Shown here one piece after another: positions 32,553 through 40,819 of a DNA stretch of 64,000 bases. Below the pieces are notes generated by a model. That model was given only the letters and a program-made list of their open reading frames with translations, had not been told where the DNA came from and searched no databases. A program made the position numbers and the translations under genes. The stretch comes from Sphingomonadales bacterium (GTDB lineage Bacteria; Pseudomonadota; Alphaproteobacteria; Sphingomonadales; Sphingomonadaceae): NCBI GenBank assembly GCA_027489295.1, contig JAIYAA010000107.1, positions 8,366 to 72,365 of the forward strand. The letters are read 5' to 3'. Within the stretch, counting starts at the first letter, position 1, and the number at the start of each line of letters is the position of its first letter.

Positions 32553-33956
32553 ATGACCATCGACATCACCAAGAACATCGAGATCGAAAAGATCGTCCTC
32601 GGCGCGATCCTCCTCAACGAGGACTCCTTCTGGGACGTGATCGACATCCTTAACATGGATCTATTTGCGGCCGAGGATCATCAGAAGATCTTCGTCGTCA
32701 TCAACGAGCTGGCGCAGGATGCCCGCGCCATTCGCCCGCACATCGTCGCCGGCAGAATCGGCTCCCTCTCTGAGGGGAAAGATCCGGAGGCATACCTCTC
32801 GATGCTGCTGCATGTGGCAGCGCGCGAGGAGAACCTGCCACTCAGGGACTATGCTTTCGAGCTGCGCTCTGCTGCCACCCGTCGCCGGGTCATTGCGCTG
32901 GCAGAGAACATGATCAAGACCGCCAACAATCCCAAGGCGGACGCTGACCAGATTGTCGACCGCGCCTCCGAGAGGCTGGCTGACATCTCCCGCGAGGCGA
33001 AGATCGAGCACGAGAGTACGGTGTCGTCAACGCTGGCCCAGATCGTGCAGACAGCATCGAATAGCTCGGGCAAGGGAATCGCCCTCGCGCCATGCCTGCG
33101 GGGGCTGGAGGAGATGATCGGGTTCTTCCCACCGGGATCTCTTGTCCTGTGGGGCGGCGGGCCTGGCTCCGGCAAGACCGCCTTCGCCATGCAGCAGCTC
33201 CTCTTCACCAGCACCGCCGATCCATCCACTCTCTTCGAACTTGAAATGGAAAACACCTCGCTGGTCGCGCGCTCAGTGGCAGGGGACACGGGCGTCAAGG
33301 CGCGGGACATCATGCGCGGGCTGAGCGACAACCAGTTCGAGTCCCTCATCGCGGCGCAGGCAAAGTTTGCCGATCGGAAACTGCGCATCGTTGCCCCGTC
33401 GAAGATGGATATCAACCAGATCCGCAGCCGCGCCTATGCGCACAAGCGGAAGTTCGGCCTGCGGATGCTGGCCGTCGATCACCTCAAGCTCATCGAGCGC
33501 CACACCAAGAACCGCATGGACCCTGTCGAGCGAGCCTATGAGAACGCTCGCGACCTCAAGTCGCTGGCGAAGGATCTGGGATGCGTCGTCATCGCGCTCT
33601 GCCAGTTCACCAAGGCCGCGCGCCAGAAGGAGACGCCGGAGCCTGAGATGGAAGACTTCTATGGCGGCTCTCTCGAGGAACATGCCGACCTGATGCTCGC
33701 GAATTTCAACCGCCATGAATGGCTGAAAAAGAACCCGCCCCGGACCAACCAGCCGAAGGCGAAGGACGACCACCAAGCACAACTCCGAATGCACGAGGGG
33801 AGAATCGAAGTGTATAAATTGAAAGACCGCTTCGGGGCACCGCGCGACAGGCGCGTGTTCCACTGGGATGGGGCAACCACCCGCTACAGCGATATCGGCG
33901 GCTACCAGGCCACCATGGACTTCGCTGAGATGCCTGACCTGGAACACGGGGTTTGA
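32553..33956 (+). CDS. dnaB: DnaB-type replicative helicase
   Basis: A 467-residue protein. An N-terminal DnaB domain (residues 1-110, DVIDILNMDLFAAEDHQ) is followed by a RecA-like ATPase with Walker A GGGPGSGKT (201-209), a Walker B-like RMLAVDHLKLIE region and a C-terminal arginine finger area. It unwinds the replication fork. It is directly downstream of the primase. Confidence 0.93.
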   Translation: MTIDITKNIEIEKIVLGAILLNEDSFWDVIDILNMDLFAAEDHQKIFVVINELAQDARAIRPHIVAGRIGSLSEGKDPEAYLSMLLHVAAREENLPLRDYAFELRSAATRRRVIALAENMIKTANNPKADADQIVDRASERLADISREAKIEHESTVSSTLAQIVQTASNSSGKGIALAPCLRGLEEMIGFFPPGSLVLWGGGPGSGKTAFAMQQLLFTSTADPSTLFELEMENTSLVARSVAGDTGVKARDIMRGLSDNQFESLIAAQAKFADRKLRIVAPSKMDINQIRSRAYAHKRKFGLRMLAVDHLKLIERHTKNRMDPVERAYENARDLKSLAKDLGCVVIALCQFTKAARQKETPEPEMEDFYGGSLEEHADLMLANFNRHEWLKKNPPRTNQPKAKDDHQAQLRMHEGRIEVYKLKDRFGAPRDRRVFHWDGATTRYSDIGGYQATMDFAEMPDLEHGV

Positions 33957-33958
33957 CC

Positions 33959-34282
33959 ATGAACGACGTTCAGGCATTCCCACATCCGGTACCAGGCGGA
34001 CAGTACGTCGCCATGCTGCGGCTCGCTCACGAGGCCGAGGCCAGCCCGATCAAGGGCAAGGGGGGCACGACCCGATACTTCCCGACCAAGGGCGCCGCCT
34101 ACGAGGCGATCACCGAGCAGCTCCTCCGATACATGCGCGGCAACTACGTGCGCGATGGTGAGGTAGCTGGCCGGACGGCAGCCGAGGCTAACGCGGTGTT
34201 CAAGGTGGTGAAGCAGAAGGCAAAGACCCGTGTCATCACGGTTGCCTACAAAAGGGGGAGGCCGCATGCCCCCAAAGCTTGA
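33959..34282 (+). CDS. Hypothetical protein
   Basis: A 107-residue basic protein (FPTKGAAYEAITEQLLRYM, VVKQKAKTRVITVAYKRG). It begins 3 nt after DnaB; GGGGTTTG precedes the ATG. No family recognised. Confidence 0.65.
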   Translation: MNDVQAFPHPVPGGQYVAMLRLAHEAEASPIKGKGGTTRYFPTKGAAYEAITEQLLRYMRGNYVRDGEVAGRTAAEANAVFKVVKQKAKTRVITVAYKRGRPHAPKA

Positions 34283-34589
34283 GAAGCGCTTGGTTCGGCA
34301 CAGCGATCGGACCAATTATGTGGTCTGGGTTCTGTGGGTCATCGGCATGTCGGAGATCAGTATCGCCGAGGTCACGGGCAAGCGCAGGAAACAGATTGCG
34401 GGTATCGTCAACCGCTCACCCTATCCGAACAGGTCAAGCATGACCGTGGCAGAGAGACAGGCGGCGCTCGATGAGCTGCTGCTGATCAGGATAGGGGATG
34501 ACGGGAAGCCGATCGACGGCGGGGTGCTCGACCGGGTGCCTCACAAGATCATCGCCCTTCGGGGCAGTCAGGTTAAGAGGGGCGGATAA
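34266..34589 (+). CDS. HTH-like hypothetical protein
   Basis: A 107-residue protein with a likely HTH (MSEISIAEVTGKRRKQIAGI). It starts at ATG 34266 after AGGGGGAGG, inside the end of the previous gene. It may bind DNA. No family recognised. Confidence 0.6.
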   Translation: MPPKLEKRLVRHSDRTNYVVWVLWVIGMSEISIAEVTGKRRKQIAGIVNRSPYPNRSSMTVAERQAALDELLLIRIGDDGKPIDGGVLDRVPHKIIALRGSQVKRGG

Positions 34590-35344
34590 TGGCTACGGGG
34601 CAGAGCCTTCGCGATAGGCTCAAAGGTCGCAAGATGGACGAAAACCGGCGGGGCGTTCTGCCGCTGGTCGCCTACTACGGGCGCGAGCCCAAGCAGGAGA
34701 TCGCGCGCAACGCGATGTATCGGCAGATCGAGACGGTGATGAACCAGGCAGAGGCGAGGGACATCACGTTCTTCATGGGGACGCGGGGCATCGCCATGGT
34801 GGACGCCAACTCCAGCCCGATCGAGTACCTCGTGGCTAAAGGCGAGATGGACTCGAGCAGGGATGACGAGGGCATGGCAGGGGTCCGGTTCCACACGGCG
34901 CTCAAGATCCGCGAGCTCATTGATGGGGCGCAGGTCAAGGTGTTGCGCTCTCCCTCACTGGAGGGTACCGGCGGAGGAGGGGCGAGCACCTCGGCCGGCG
35001 ACATCAGGGGCTACCAGCTGGACTGCATGAAGCTGATGGACTTGTTGAAGAAGTCGCTCGAAAAGCAGTGGCTCTGGACGCTGATCGAGCTGGTCGCATG
35101 GAGCGACGATTGGATGGACATTCGGGTCGGGGTGAAGAAGCCCACCCCGAGGCAGGCGGCGGAGCGCAGCGGCACCATCGAGGCACTTCACTTTGCGCTC
35201 GACAATGCCGCCGTTATTCTGGGGTACCTGCCGCCGGAAGACTTGATTGAGCGGTGGCCGCGGGGTTGCCCGAGGATGCCGCCACTAATGAAGCGTCGTA
35301 GGCTGGTGTCCAAGGATGCAGGCCGGCTCGGATTGCGCTCATAG
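34589..35344 (+). CDS. Last gene of the rightward early operon; possible late regulator
   Basis: A 251-residue protein of no recognised family, with a helical middle part and a basic end (PPLMKRRRLVSKDAG). It starts on the previous stop (TAATG). Its position at the end of the rightward replication operon is where lambda-like phages have Q or another late activator, so a late-control role is a positional guess. It overlaps the convergent HTH gene by about 130 nt. Confidence 0.55.
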   Translation: MATGQSLRDRLKGRKMDENRRGVLPLVAYYGREPKQEIARNAMYRQIETVMNQAEARDITFFMGTRGIAMVDANSSPIEYLVAKGEMDSSRDDEGMAGVRFHTALKIRELIDGAQVKVLRSPSLEGTGGGGASTSAGDIRGYQLDCMKLMDLLKKSLEKQWLWTLIELVAWSDDWMDIRVGVKKPTPRQAAERSGTIEALHFALDNAAVILGYLPPEDLIERWPRGCPRMPPLMKRRRLVSKDAGRLGLRS

Positions 35345-35501
35345 CCAGGCGCTCCACCTGGGTCAGATCCCGATGTCCATTCGCAGTATCAGAGGCAGTA
35401 CGCCTCTTCATTCCCAGCAGCTCTCCAACCACGGAGAGCTGCTTTTTTTCGTTAAAGCCCATGCGAGTTGCCCAGGCGCGGAAGTCATTGGTCGAGATCA
35501 T
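35214..35501 (-). CDS. HTH regulator (convergent with the early operon)
   Basis: A 95-residue protein (ISTNDFRAWATRMGFNEKK, then QLSVVGELLGMKRRTASDTA) with a plausible HTH core. The ATG overlaps the upstream gene's TGA as ATGA. Its 3' end overlaps the convergent early operon, which may cause antisense effects. Confidence 0.6.
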   Translation of the reverse strand: MISTNDFRAWATRMGFNEKKQLSVVGELLGMKRRTASDTANGHRDLTQVERLAMSAIRAGLHPWTPAYDASLVAASSGNPAATAQSSLPAAGTPE

Positions 35502-35947
35502 GTTTCCTCTCGGTATTCCTCGGTGATGGACTCTGCGAGTTTGAAGTTCTGGTCGCTTGCAGAGATCATCTTGATGAGAACGTGGATGGAGTGCGGGATG
35601 TCCTGCTCGCCGTCGATCCACTTCATGACGCGGTGCTGGGGGACGCCGGCAATCTCCGCGAAATAGGTGACGGTCAGGTTGGCTTGGTCGATTTGCAGCG
35701 CCAACTCGGCGCCGGTCAGTCGGCGGTATCCGCCGGCCTTCCTCGTGTCCCGTGTCCTGCTTTCATGCAGGCGGAATAGCGCCTTGAGCGCTGCGTACTC
35801 AGCTTCTTGCTCAGTCTGAAACACCTTGGGCTTGCCGCCTTCGCGAACGATGGCAGGGATAAGACCCGGGAGCGAGAACTGCGCCTGAAAGCCGCCATGA
35901 GTAGGGATCGGATTAGCGATCGGTCGGGAAGAGGGCTTGTGTTCCAC
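35498..35947 (-). CDS. HTH regulator
   Basis: A 149-residue protein from GTG 35947 with AAGGAA upstream. The C-terminal half has an HTH (LTVTYFAEIAGVPQHRVMKW, then IDGEQDIP). The two overlapping HTH genes probably form one regulatory unit, for example a lysis-lysogeny or moron control pair. Confidence 0.65.
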   Translation of the reverse strand: MEHKPSSRPIANPIPTHGGFQAQFSLPGLIPAIVREGGKPKVFQTEQEAEYAALKALFRLHESRTRDTRKAGGYRRLTGAELALQIDQANLTVTYFAEIAGVPQHRVMKWIDGEQDIPHSIHVLIKMISASDQNFKLAESITEEYREET

Positions 35948-36007
35948 GAGATTCCTTTCTGGTTGTGCTCGCCCCCGCAAATGCAGGGACGAGCCGCAAC
36001 TTGTCAA

Positions 36008-36787
36008 TTACTCGGTGGAGCCGCCGCCGGCATCAGAGCCGCCGCCGGTATCGCCGCCTGCGTCGCCGCCGGAACCGGTGTCTCCACCGGTCGAGCCGCC
36101 GTCGGTACCGCCGGTATCGCCACCGCCAGTGTCGCCGCCACCAGTGTCGCCGCCCGTGCTGCCGCCGTCGCCGCCGGTTCCGGTGTCGCCACCAGTATCC
36201 CCGCCGCCGGTCCCCGTACCCGGGTCGGTACCGGTGTCGCCGCCGCCAGTGCCCGGATCAGTCGGGTCGGTGGGCGAGCCGCCGCCAGTGCCGGGGTCCG
36301 TGGGGTCGGTGGGGTCAGTCGGAGTGCCGCCGCCGGTACCGGGGTCGCTCGGGTCGGTCGGATCGGTTGGCGTGGGGTCTGTGGGGTCTGTGGGGTTGCC
36401 GCCATTGCCCGGGTCGGTGGGATCAGTCGGGTCGATCGGATCAGTGGGGTCAGTCGGGCCGCAGGAAGTCTGACCAGGCTGGCACTCACCCGGGTCGGTC
36501 GGGTCCGTGGGTTCAACCGGGGTCGGATCAGTCGGTGTCGGGTCCGTCGGGGTGACGTCGATCGGAGTCGGGGTCACCGGGGTCGGGTCGACCGGAATCG
36601 GTGCGGGGGTCACCGGCTTGACGGAAAGCAGAACAGATCCGCCGCCACTGTTCTCGGGGCGCCCGAAGCATCCGGCGACCACCTTGCCGATGGACCAACC
36701 CGGTGCCTCGCAGGCATCGGAGTTGGCAAGGGCGGTGGTAGCGGAGAGGGCAAGGAAGGCGGAGAGAAGGATGGAGTTTCGGTTCAT
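36008..36787 (-). CDS. Secreted low-complexity PTDPTDP/GGDTG repeat protein
   Basis: A 259-residue protein with a clear Sec signal peptide (MNRNSILLSAFLALSATTALA, cleavage after ALA). It is followed by an N-terminal CEAPGW/GCFGRP Cys segment, then about 60 residues of PTDPTDP repeats and about 100 residues of GGDTG repeats. It is probably exported and lies on its own minus-strand transcript in an otherwise rightward early region, like a lysogenic-conversion moron. The open frame on the opposite strand is repeat-driven and not a gene. Confidence 0.75.
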   Translation of the reverse strand: MNRNSILLSAFLALSATTALANSDACEAPGWSIGKVVAGCFGRPENSGGGSVLLSVKPVTPAPIPVDPTPVTPTPIDVTPTDPTPTDPTPVEPTDPTDPGECQPGQTSCGPTDPTDPIDPTDPTDPGNGGNPTDPTDPTPTDPTDPSDPGTGGGTPTDPTDPTDPGTGGGSPTDPTDPGTGGGDTGTDPGTGTGGGDTGGDTGTGGDGGSTGGDTGGGDTGGGDTGGTDGGSTGGDTGSGGDAGGDTGGGSDAGGGSTE

Positions 36788-36880
36788 GATTACCTCTTGG
36801 GGTTAACGGCCAACAGCGGCCGGGTCAGGAGCGCGTTGCTCCTCACCGGGCGGCTGTCATCGATGTCGTTGGGGGTGGGG

Positions 36881-36904
36881 TGCCTGCCCCGTGAGGGGGC
36901 AGGC
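36881..36904 (-). terminator. GC-rich hairpin, possible weak terminator
   Basis: GCCTGCCCC pairs with GGGGGCAGGC around a 4-nt loop, 10 nt after the preceding stop. There is no T run after it, so termination is uncertain. Confidence 0.4.
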
Positions 36905-36911
36905 GTCAGGC

Positions 36912-37256
36912 TCAGATGCGGTAGAGCTTGATGGGGTAGAGGGCGGCGCAGTTTGCGCGCCGTCCGTTATCTTCGGGGATAGTCTGGAGTTCCTCGACCG
37001 TGATGGCCCGCATGTGGTCGGCTGCCATGAACGCGGCAGGGCCACCCACGCGGCCGGAAAGCGCCGCCTCCGCGGTTAATGCTCGCTGCAGGTACCGGTT
37101 ATTGGCCTCGAGGAGTTCGTCTATGCGACGCTGCGCCCACTCAAGGGCCTCGGCTCCCGCGATGCAGCCATCACGCATGCCCTTGAGCTGCGCCGGGATC
37201 CGCTTCTTGTCCGCCCACCACCGAAGCAGCAGGCGGACGTTCGACAGCACGATCAC
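36912..37256 (-). CDS. Hypothetical protein
   Basis: A 114-residue protein starting at GTG (GTGA overlap with the HTH gene). Helical and charged (LLLRWWADKKRIPAQLKGMRD). No family recognised. Confidence 0.6.
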   Translation of the reverse strand: MIVLSNVRLLLRWWADKKRIPAQLKGMRDGCIAGAEALEWAQRRIDELLEANNRYLQRALTAEAALSGRVGGPAAFMAADHMRAITVEELQTIPEDNGRRANCAALYPIKLYRI

Positions 37257-37678
37257 GCAGCGATATCTCGGGCGGGCTCGGCGTCGCCAGCCTGCTCAGG
37301 CTCGTCCTGCTCCTGCTCAGCGATGATGGCCATGACGACGCGGGAGATTGCCTGTCGGGTTTGCGCTCCCCGGATGCGATCGAATGCGGTGGCCAGCCTC
37401 ATCGCATGGACCGAGAGAGTGGGCGCGGCGGAGGCGGCGCCACCGGCTGCTGCCGTGCCGGCGAAGATGTCGAGCAGGGAGCACCGGAGTGCCGAGCACA
37501 GCATGTCGAGCTTGCTGCCGGACACGCGGTTGGTTCCCTTCTCGTATTTCTGGATCTGCTGGAAGGTGATCCCGAGGATCTCGCCCAGCTTCTCCTGGCT
37601 CATCCCCTGCGAGGTGCGCAGGCGGCGGATGTTGTTACCGATGATGACGTCGGAGGGGTTCGGCTGCTTGTTGGACAT
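37253..37678 (-). CDS. XRE-family HTH regulator
   Basis: A 141-residue protein with a canonical HTH (IGNNIRRLRTSQGMSQEKLG, ITFQQIQKYEKGTNRV) and an Ala-rich middle, common in rhizobial phages and prophages. AAAGG precedes the ATG, just beyond the terminator of the long operon. Confidence 0.8.
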   Translation of the reverse strand: MSNKQPNPSDVIIGNNIRRLRTSQGMSQEKLGEILGITFQQIQKYEKGTNRVSGSKLDMLCSALRCSLLDIFAGTAAAGGAASAAPTLSVHAMRLATAFDRIRGAQTRQAISRVVMAIIAEQEQDEPEQAGDAEPARDIAA

Positions 37679-37699
37679 GGGTAAACCTTTCTGTGGTTG

Positions 37700-37731
37700 A
37701 AAAAGAAAAAGGCCCGCTGGGTTAGCGGGCC
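37700..37731 (-). terminator. Terminator of the long leftward operon
   Basis: On the minus strand, an 8-bp stem (GGCCCGCT-type) with a 5-nt loop is followed by TTTTTCTTTTT. The stop codon of the last gene lies inside the hairpin. Confidence 0.9.
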
Positions 37732-38036
37732 TGGGTCAGGGACAGGGCCAGACAAGTGGCCATGGTTTCGTCGTTGATGTATCGGGAGATCTCCTCCGGG
37801 GTCAGTCTGTGAAACTGTATGACGACCATGCCGGCGTGGGCTGGGTTCCCCGGCGGAGAGGTCATTACCTCGGCATCCACATCCCAGTAGAATGTCCGGG
37901 TCGCAGAGTCATAAACGATCCCATTCAGTGGAAGCTCGGGGCCTGTAGCGAAGAGCCGAACGCCCGGCGGTCGCATCAGGTTGGGCGGGTCCGGCCCGGT
38001 TTGGTAGAGTGGAAGAGTAGGGTCCAGGTTTTTCAT
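37722..38036 (-). CDS. Small-protein family, member 1
   Basis: A 104-residue protein from ATG 38036. Motif 1 is IVYDSATRTFYWDV and motif 2 near the end is ATCLALSLT. Last gene of the operon, and its stop lies in the terminator stem. The family's role is unknown. Confidence 0.7.
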   Translation of the reverse strand: MKNLDPTLPLYQTGPDPPNLMRPPGVRLFATGPELPLNGIVYDSATRTFYWDVDAEVMTSPPGNPAHAGMVVIQFHRLTPEEISRYINDETMATCLALSLTQAR

Positions 38037-38257
38037 GTCCCTCCTTTGGTGGTGAGAAGCCACGCAATGCAAAGAGCGTGGGTTCTGTCCGAGACGTAAC
38101 GCTGCAACTGTGTCTCGGTGAGAAGCTTGGATGAGGGGTCGGTGCCCCATCGGTACGAGCGATCAATCCGATGGAAGACGACCACCCCCTCGGCAGTCGT
38201 TGTCACCGTCCTCGTGTTGCGGGGCGGTGATGGTGGAGGCCTGATGCCAATGCTCAT
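38033..38257 (-). CDS. Small-protein family, member 2 (degenerate)
   Basis: A 74-residue protein from ATG 38257 (ATGA overlap). Motif 1 is weak (GVVVFHRIDRSYRWG) but motif 2 (ALCIAWLLTT) is visible. The N terminus is Pro-rich. Confidence 0.55.
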   Translation of the reverse strand: MSIGIRPPPSPPRNTRTVTTTAEGVVVFHRIDRSYRWGTDPSSKLLTETQLQRYVSDRTHALCIAWLLTTKGGT

Positions 38258-38490
38258 GAGGTATCCTCGTATGTGAGGGAAACGGCGAGGGCTTCGGCCA
38301 CGGCGCGATCGTCGATTTGGTTGGGGCTGATCGGCGTTCGGATCGTTATTCCGGCATGGAAGCTCCGCTTGAGAACGTCGTACCGAACGTAGATACCGAG
38401 AGGCTTCACGCCAGCCTTGAGGCGGAGGAGGGTCGGGCCGTTGATGACCTTGTCCCAACCCCAGTAGTTGAGTGGATCGCCGTCCTTCAT
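38254..38490 (-). CDS. Small-protein family, member 3
   Basis: A 78-residue protein, ATGA overlap at both ends. Motif 1 IYVRYDVLKRSFHAGI; motif 2 AEALAVSLTY. Confidence 0.65.
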   Translation of the reverse strand: MKDGDPLNYWGWDKVINGPTLLRLKAGVKPLGIYVRYDVLKRSFHAGITIRTPISPNQIDDRAVAEALAVSLTYEDTS

Positions 38491-38726
38491 AGCTGCTCTG
38501 CCAGAATGCCAGCGATGCTGTATGCCATGCAGCGGGCTATCACCTCTTCCGGCAGGCTGGACGCGATACCCTCGATCGGCACGAACTGGGAGCTGGTATA
38601 CTCAAGCTTGCCGAACTGGCGCGAAGCGACGTGGAACCAGCAGACCGGGGTGTTGCAGGCGTTCCTGTTGCGGACGATCAGGGTGCCAGGTGCAAGGGTG
38701 GATAGCTCCACGTTGTAGGTTGCCAC
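38487..38726 (-). CDS. Small-protein family, member 4
   Basis: A 79-residue protein starting at GTG (TAGTG overlap with the upstream stop). Motif 1 WFHVASRQFGKLEY; motif 2 LPEEVIARCMAYSIA. Confidence 0.65.
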   Translation of the reverse strand: MATYNVELSTLAPGTLIVRNRNACNTPVCWFHVASRQFGKLEYTSSQFVPIEGIASSLPEEVIARCMAYSIAGILAEQL

Positions 38727-38902
38727 TACGTTTTCTCCCAGGATTTCAGCTCCACGACAGGCTTCTGATAGCCGAGGTATTTGATCTGCTCGGCCGCGCC
38801 TTTCAGATATTCGAGCTGGTTGCGGACAGCAGTGGTCGCGGTTCCGGCATTGGGGCTGTTCACTTCGACACGGTAGACAAGCTCGACAATGTGGGTCGGC
38901 AT
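38726..38902 (-). CDS. Small hypothetical protein
   Basis: A 58-residue protein (MPTHIVELVYRVEVNSPNAG...) from ATG 38902 after AAAGGAGAAACC. It follows a hairpin copy. It has an alternating strand then a helix, but no visible family motif. Confidence 0.6.
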   Translation of the reverse strand: MPTHIVELVYRVEVNSPNAGTATTAVRNQLEYLKGAAEQIKYLGYQKPVVELKSWEKT

Positions 38903-38914
38903 GGTTTCTCCTTT

Positions 38915-38926
38915 CGCATGGTTGCA
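38915..38926 (-). promoter_or_regulatory. Conserved intergenic hairpin, copy 3
   Basis: Sense TGCAACCATGCG: stem TGCA/TGCG (outer U-G), loop ACCA. It begins 3 nt after the upstream TAA and precedes AAAGGAG. Confidence 0.7.
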
Positions 38927-38929
38927 GGA

Positions 38930-39220
38930 TTAGAGGCCGGGAGGGCGAACGCCGAGAGAAGCAGCGACAGCCTTGGCGTGTTCCTCCTCGGGGAGGAGGG
39001 CAAGCAGCTCATCGAGAGAGACGAACGGCCAGAAGATGTAGCGGTCCTCGAACGTGGTCCGCCGTGCTTTGACTGACGGCTCCCATGTCCGAAGATCGGC
39101 CCAGTAAACGAGCTGGTTGCTGGCCCACTCACCATCACGGGTGAATAGCCAGATGAGGTTGAGGTGGAAGTGGATCTTGGCCGGCCCCATTAGGCGGACG
39201 GGTTGAAGGTCGTCAGCCAT
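38930..39220 (-). CDS. Small-protein family, member 5
   Basis: A 96-residue protein from ATG 39220, overlapping the upstream stop. Motif 1 LVYWADLRTWEPSVKAR; motif 2 LLPEEEHAKAVAASLG. The internal ATG at 39190 is an alternative start. Confidence 0.65.
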   Translation of the reverse strand: MADDLQPVRLMGPAKIHFHLNLIWLFTRDGEWASNQLVYWADLRTWEPSVKARRTTFEDRYIFWPFVSLDELLALLPEEEHAKAVAASLGVRPPGL

Positions 39221-39524
39221 CTGGCAACCGCATTCTTGCCGCTGTGAGTCGGGCCAGCTCCTCCGGAGGGAGGAGGTCGAGGAGGCGGGGGAGGTGCTGC
39301 CCGACCAGGAACTCGTAGAAATCCCAGCCACCTCCCTGCCCATTGTCCCAGGCGCGGGTGCCTATGGCGAACTTGGCGACATTCGACTTGAACCGAAGGC
39401 AAACCCGGCGGGCCTTCTCAGTGTCGTCGACCCAGTGGAAGTCGAAGTCCAGATAGTCCGGGCCGGAGTCGATGTCGAAGCTGTGAAACGCCAGCTCGCG
39501 GGAGAGTATCAACTCGTGGCTCAC
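39213..39524 (-). CDS. Small-protein family, member 6
   Basis: A 103-residue protein starting at GTG 39524. Motif 1 is less exact (VCLRFKSNVAKFAIGT). Motif 2 is LLPPEELARLTAARM. Confidence 0.6.
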   Translation of the reverse strand: MSHELILSRELAFHSFDIDSGPDYLDFDFHWVDDTEKARRVCLRFKSNVAKFAIGTRAWDNGQGGGWDFYEFLVGQHLPRLLDLLPPEELARLTAARMRLPDG

Positions 39525-39525
39525 G

Positions 39526-40065
39526 TCAGCCGTCCTTGGTGCAGAGTGATTTGGCCTCGGCAACCAAGGCGTCGAGCTGCTGCATGCACTCCGGATCGCG
39601 GGGCAGCCCGTCGAGCTTGGCCAGGTTCTTCACCAGCCGACAGGCGTCCCAGCTGAATGGCTCGCCTTCTGCGCGCCGATCGACCTCGAGTCCTTCGCCT
39701 GACCACTCGTCATCATTGTCAACGTCCTCATCGTCGGGGCCGAAAACGTGGATGGTCTCATCGCCTTCCGGGTCGTTGCCCTCTGCGATGTCGAAAGAGA
39801 AGTCCAGCACCGGGCCTGTCAGCTGCAGCTCCTTAGCCATCTTCACCGCCTGGTCGTAGCTGGTGGCTTCGACGGTGGTCTCTGCGACGCACCGGAAGGT
39901 GGCCCAGATGCGGAGGCCGTACTCGCGGATGACAGGTTCAGGCTCTTCTGCCTCGTAGGGCGCTTGGAGCTGCTCCTTTTTCCAATCTTCATAGCCGTGC
40001 ATTGTCTCGCCGCGGTTGACCGCAGTGACCCAGGCATCGGCGGTAATCTTCGGTGGCACAGTCAT
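39526..40065 (-). CDS. Acidic hypothetical protein
   Basis: A 179-residue protein with a beta strand (LRIWATFRCVAETTVEATSY) and an acidic region (GPDDEDVDNDDEWSGEG). No family recognised. The ATG overlaps the upstream stop as ATGA. Confidence 0.6.
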   Translation of the reverse strand: MTVPPKITADAWVTAVNRGETMHGYEDWKKEQLQAPYEAEEPEPVIREYGLRIWATFRCVAETTVEATSYDQAVKMAKELQLTGPVLDFSFDIAEGNDPEGDETIHVFGPDDEDVDNDDEWSGEGLEVDRRAEGEPFSWDACRLVKNLAKLDGLPRDPECMQQLDALVAEAKSLCTKDG

Positions 40066-40301
40066 GCCTTGTCTCCTTCAAGTGTGGGGAGGTGGATGCG
40101 GAGGTTGACCTTGATCTCGTTAGTCTCGGTCGCCTCCGCAGAGATCTCATAGAGGGGCGGCTTGGACAGGGCGGAGAGTTCCGCCGACAGTTCCTTGATG
40201 AGGCCGAAGGTGACGGGCTTGCCCATGTGCTTCTGGACGATGGCCTCGATCTTCGGCTTGAGGGTTTCGGCGAGGAGGGCGCTACCGATCGACGTCATCA
40301 A
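40062..40301 (-). CDS. Small hypothetical protein
   Basis: A 79-residue helical protein (AETLKPKIEAIVQKHMGKPV...). Two ATG codons are adjacent at the start. It overlaps both neighbours. No family recognised. Confidence 0.55.
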   Translation of the reverse strand: MMTSIGSALLAETLKPKIEAIVQKHMGKPVTFGLIKELSAELSALSKPPLYEISAEATETNEIKVNLRIHLPTLEGDKA

Positions 40302-40524
40302 GTGCCTTCTGGAGCGCTTCGACGGTCAGGTCTTCCACCGTCTCCTCGAGGAGATCGACCAGCACAGGTTCGCCGTTGCCGTCATGCTGGTAGACTTTGA
40401 AGGCCGTGGCCATGGTGCCGCGCCGCTGCATGGCGGCGAAGGCTTGCTCTGCTGCCTCGCGAGGGGTGGTGACGTCGAAGACGTCGATCTCCCAGGTGAC
40501 GAAATAGCTGGTGGCCGTACTCAC
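40282..40524 (-). CDS. Small hypothetical protein
   Basis: An 80-residue protein starting at GTG 40524 (GTGA overlap, GAGGAG upstream). It has a strand-helix-strand pattern (YFVTWEIDVFDVTTPREAAE, ATAFKVYQHDG) and ends in an acidic helix. No family recognised. Confidence 0.6.
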   Translation of the reverse strand: MSTATSYFVTWEIDVFDVTTPREAAEQAFAAMQRRGTMATAFKVYQHDGNGEPVLVDLLEETVEDLTVEALQKALDDVDR

Positions 40525-40796
40525 TTTCCCCACTCCTCTTCGGTGTCGTAGCCTTCCAGCTCGGGCGGCAACTCCTGCCCTTCGTGCTTCGGTCGGAAGG
40601 GGACGCAAGTGCCGGCGAAAGCGGCGCCCTGAAAGGTGGCTGGCTCGCACTCGATGTCGAGCTGCTGGCAGATGGCGGAGGCGAGAACGTCGGCCGTCGC
40701 CTCGACAAGCTGGGTGAACTGCGCTGCCTGCGGGTGATCGCTATTGCAAAGCGCGTCGAGCATTTCGTCTATTCTGAGTTGGTAGGACAACGTCAT
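40521..40796 (-). CDS. Small acidic hypothetical protein
   Basis: A 91-residue protein (LVEATADVLASAICQQLD). ATG 40796 lies immediately after the AGGAG of a hairpin unit, so the in-frame TTG 40790 with better spacing may be the true start. No family recognised. Confidence 0.55.
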   Translation of the reverse strand: MTLSYQLRIDEMLDALCNSDHPQAAQFTQLVEATADVLASAICQQLDIECEPATFQGAAFAGTCVPFRPKHEGQELPPELEGYDTEEEWGK

Positions 40797-40804
40797 CTCC
40801 TTCT

Positions 40805-40816
40805 GCCATGGGTGGC
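40805..40816 (-). promoter_or_regulatory. Conserved intergenic hairpin, copy 4
   Basis: Sense GCCACCCATGGC: stem GCCA/TGGC, loop CCCA. It begins 3 nt after TAA and precedes GAAGGAG. Confidence 0.7.
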
Positions 40817-40819
40817 GGG

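Noticed and set aside
36008..36600. Possible CRISPR array in the short repeats
   Set aside because: The repeats are codon-scale, lie in a coding frame with a signal peptide, and have no spacers.
35807..36931. 374-residue plus-strand frame opposite the secreted repeat protein
   Set aside because: It reads Ala/Gly/Val repeats created by the repetitive sense gene, with no start signal.
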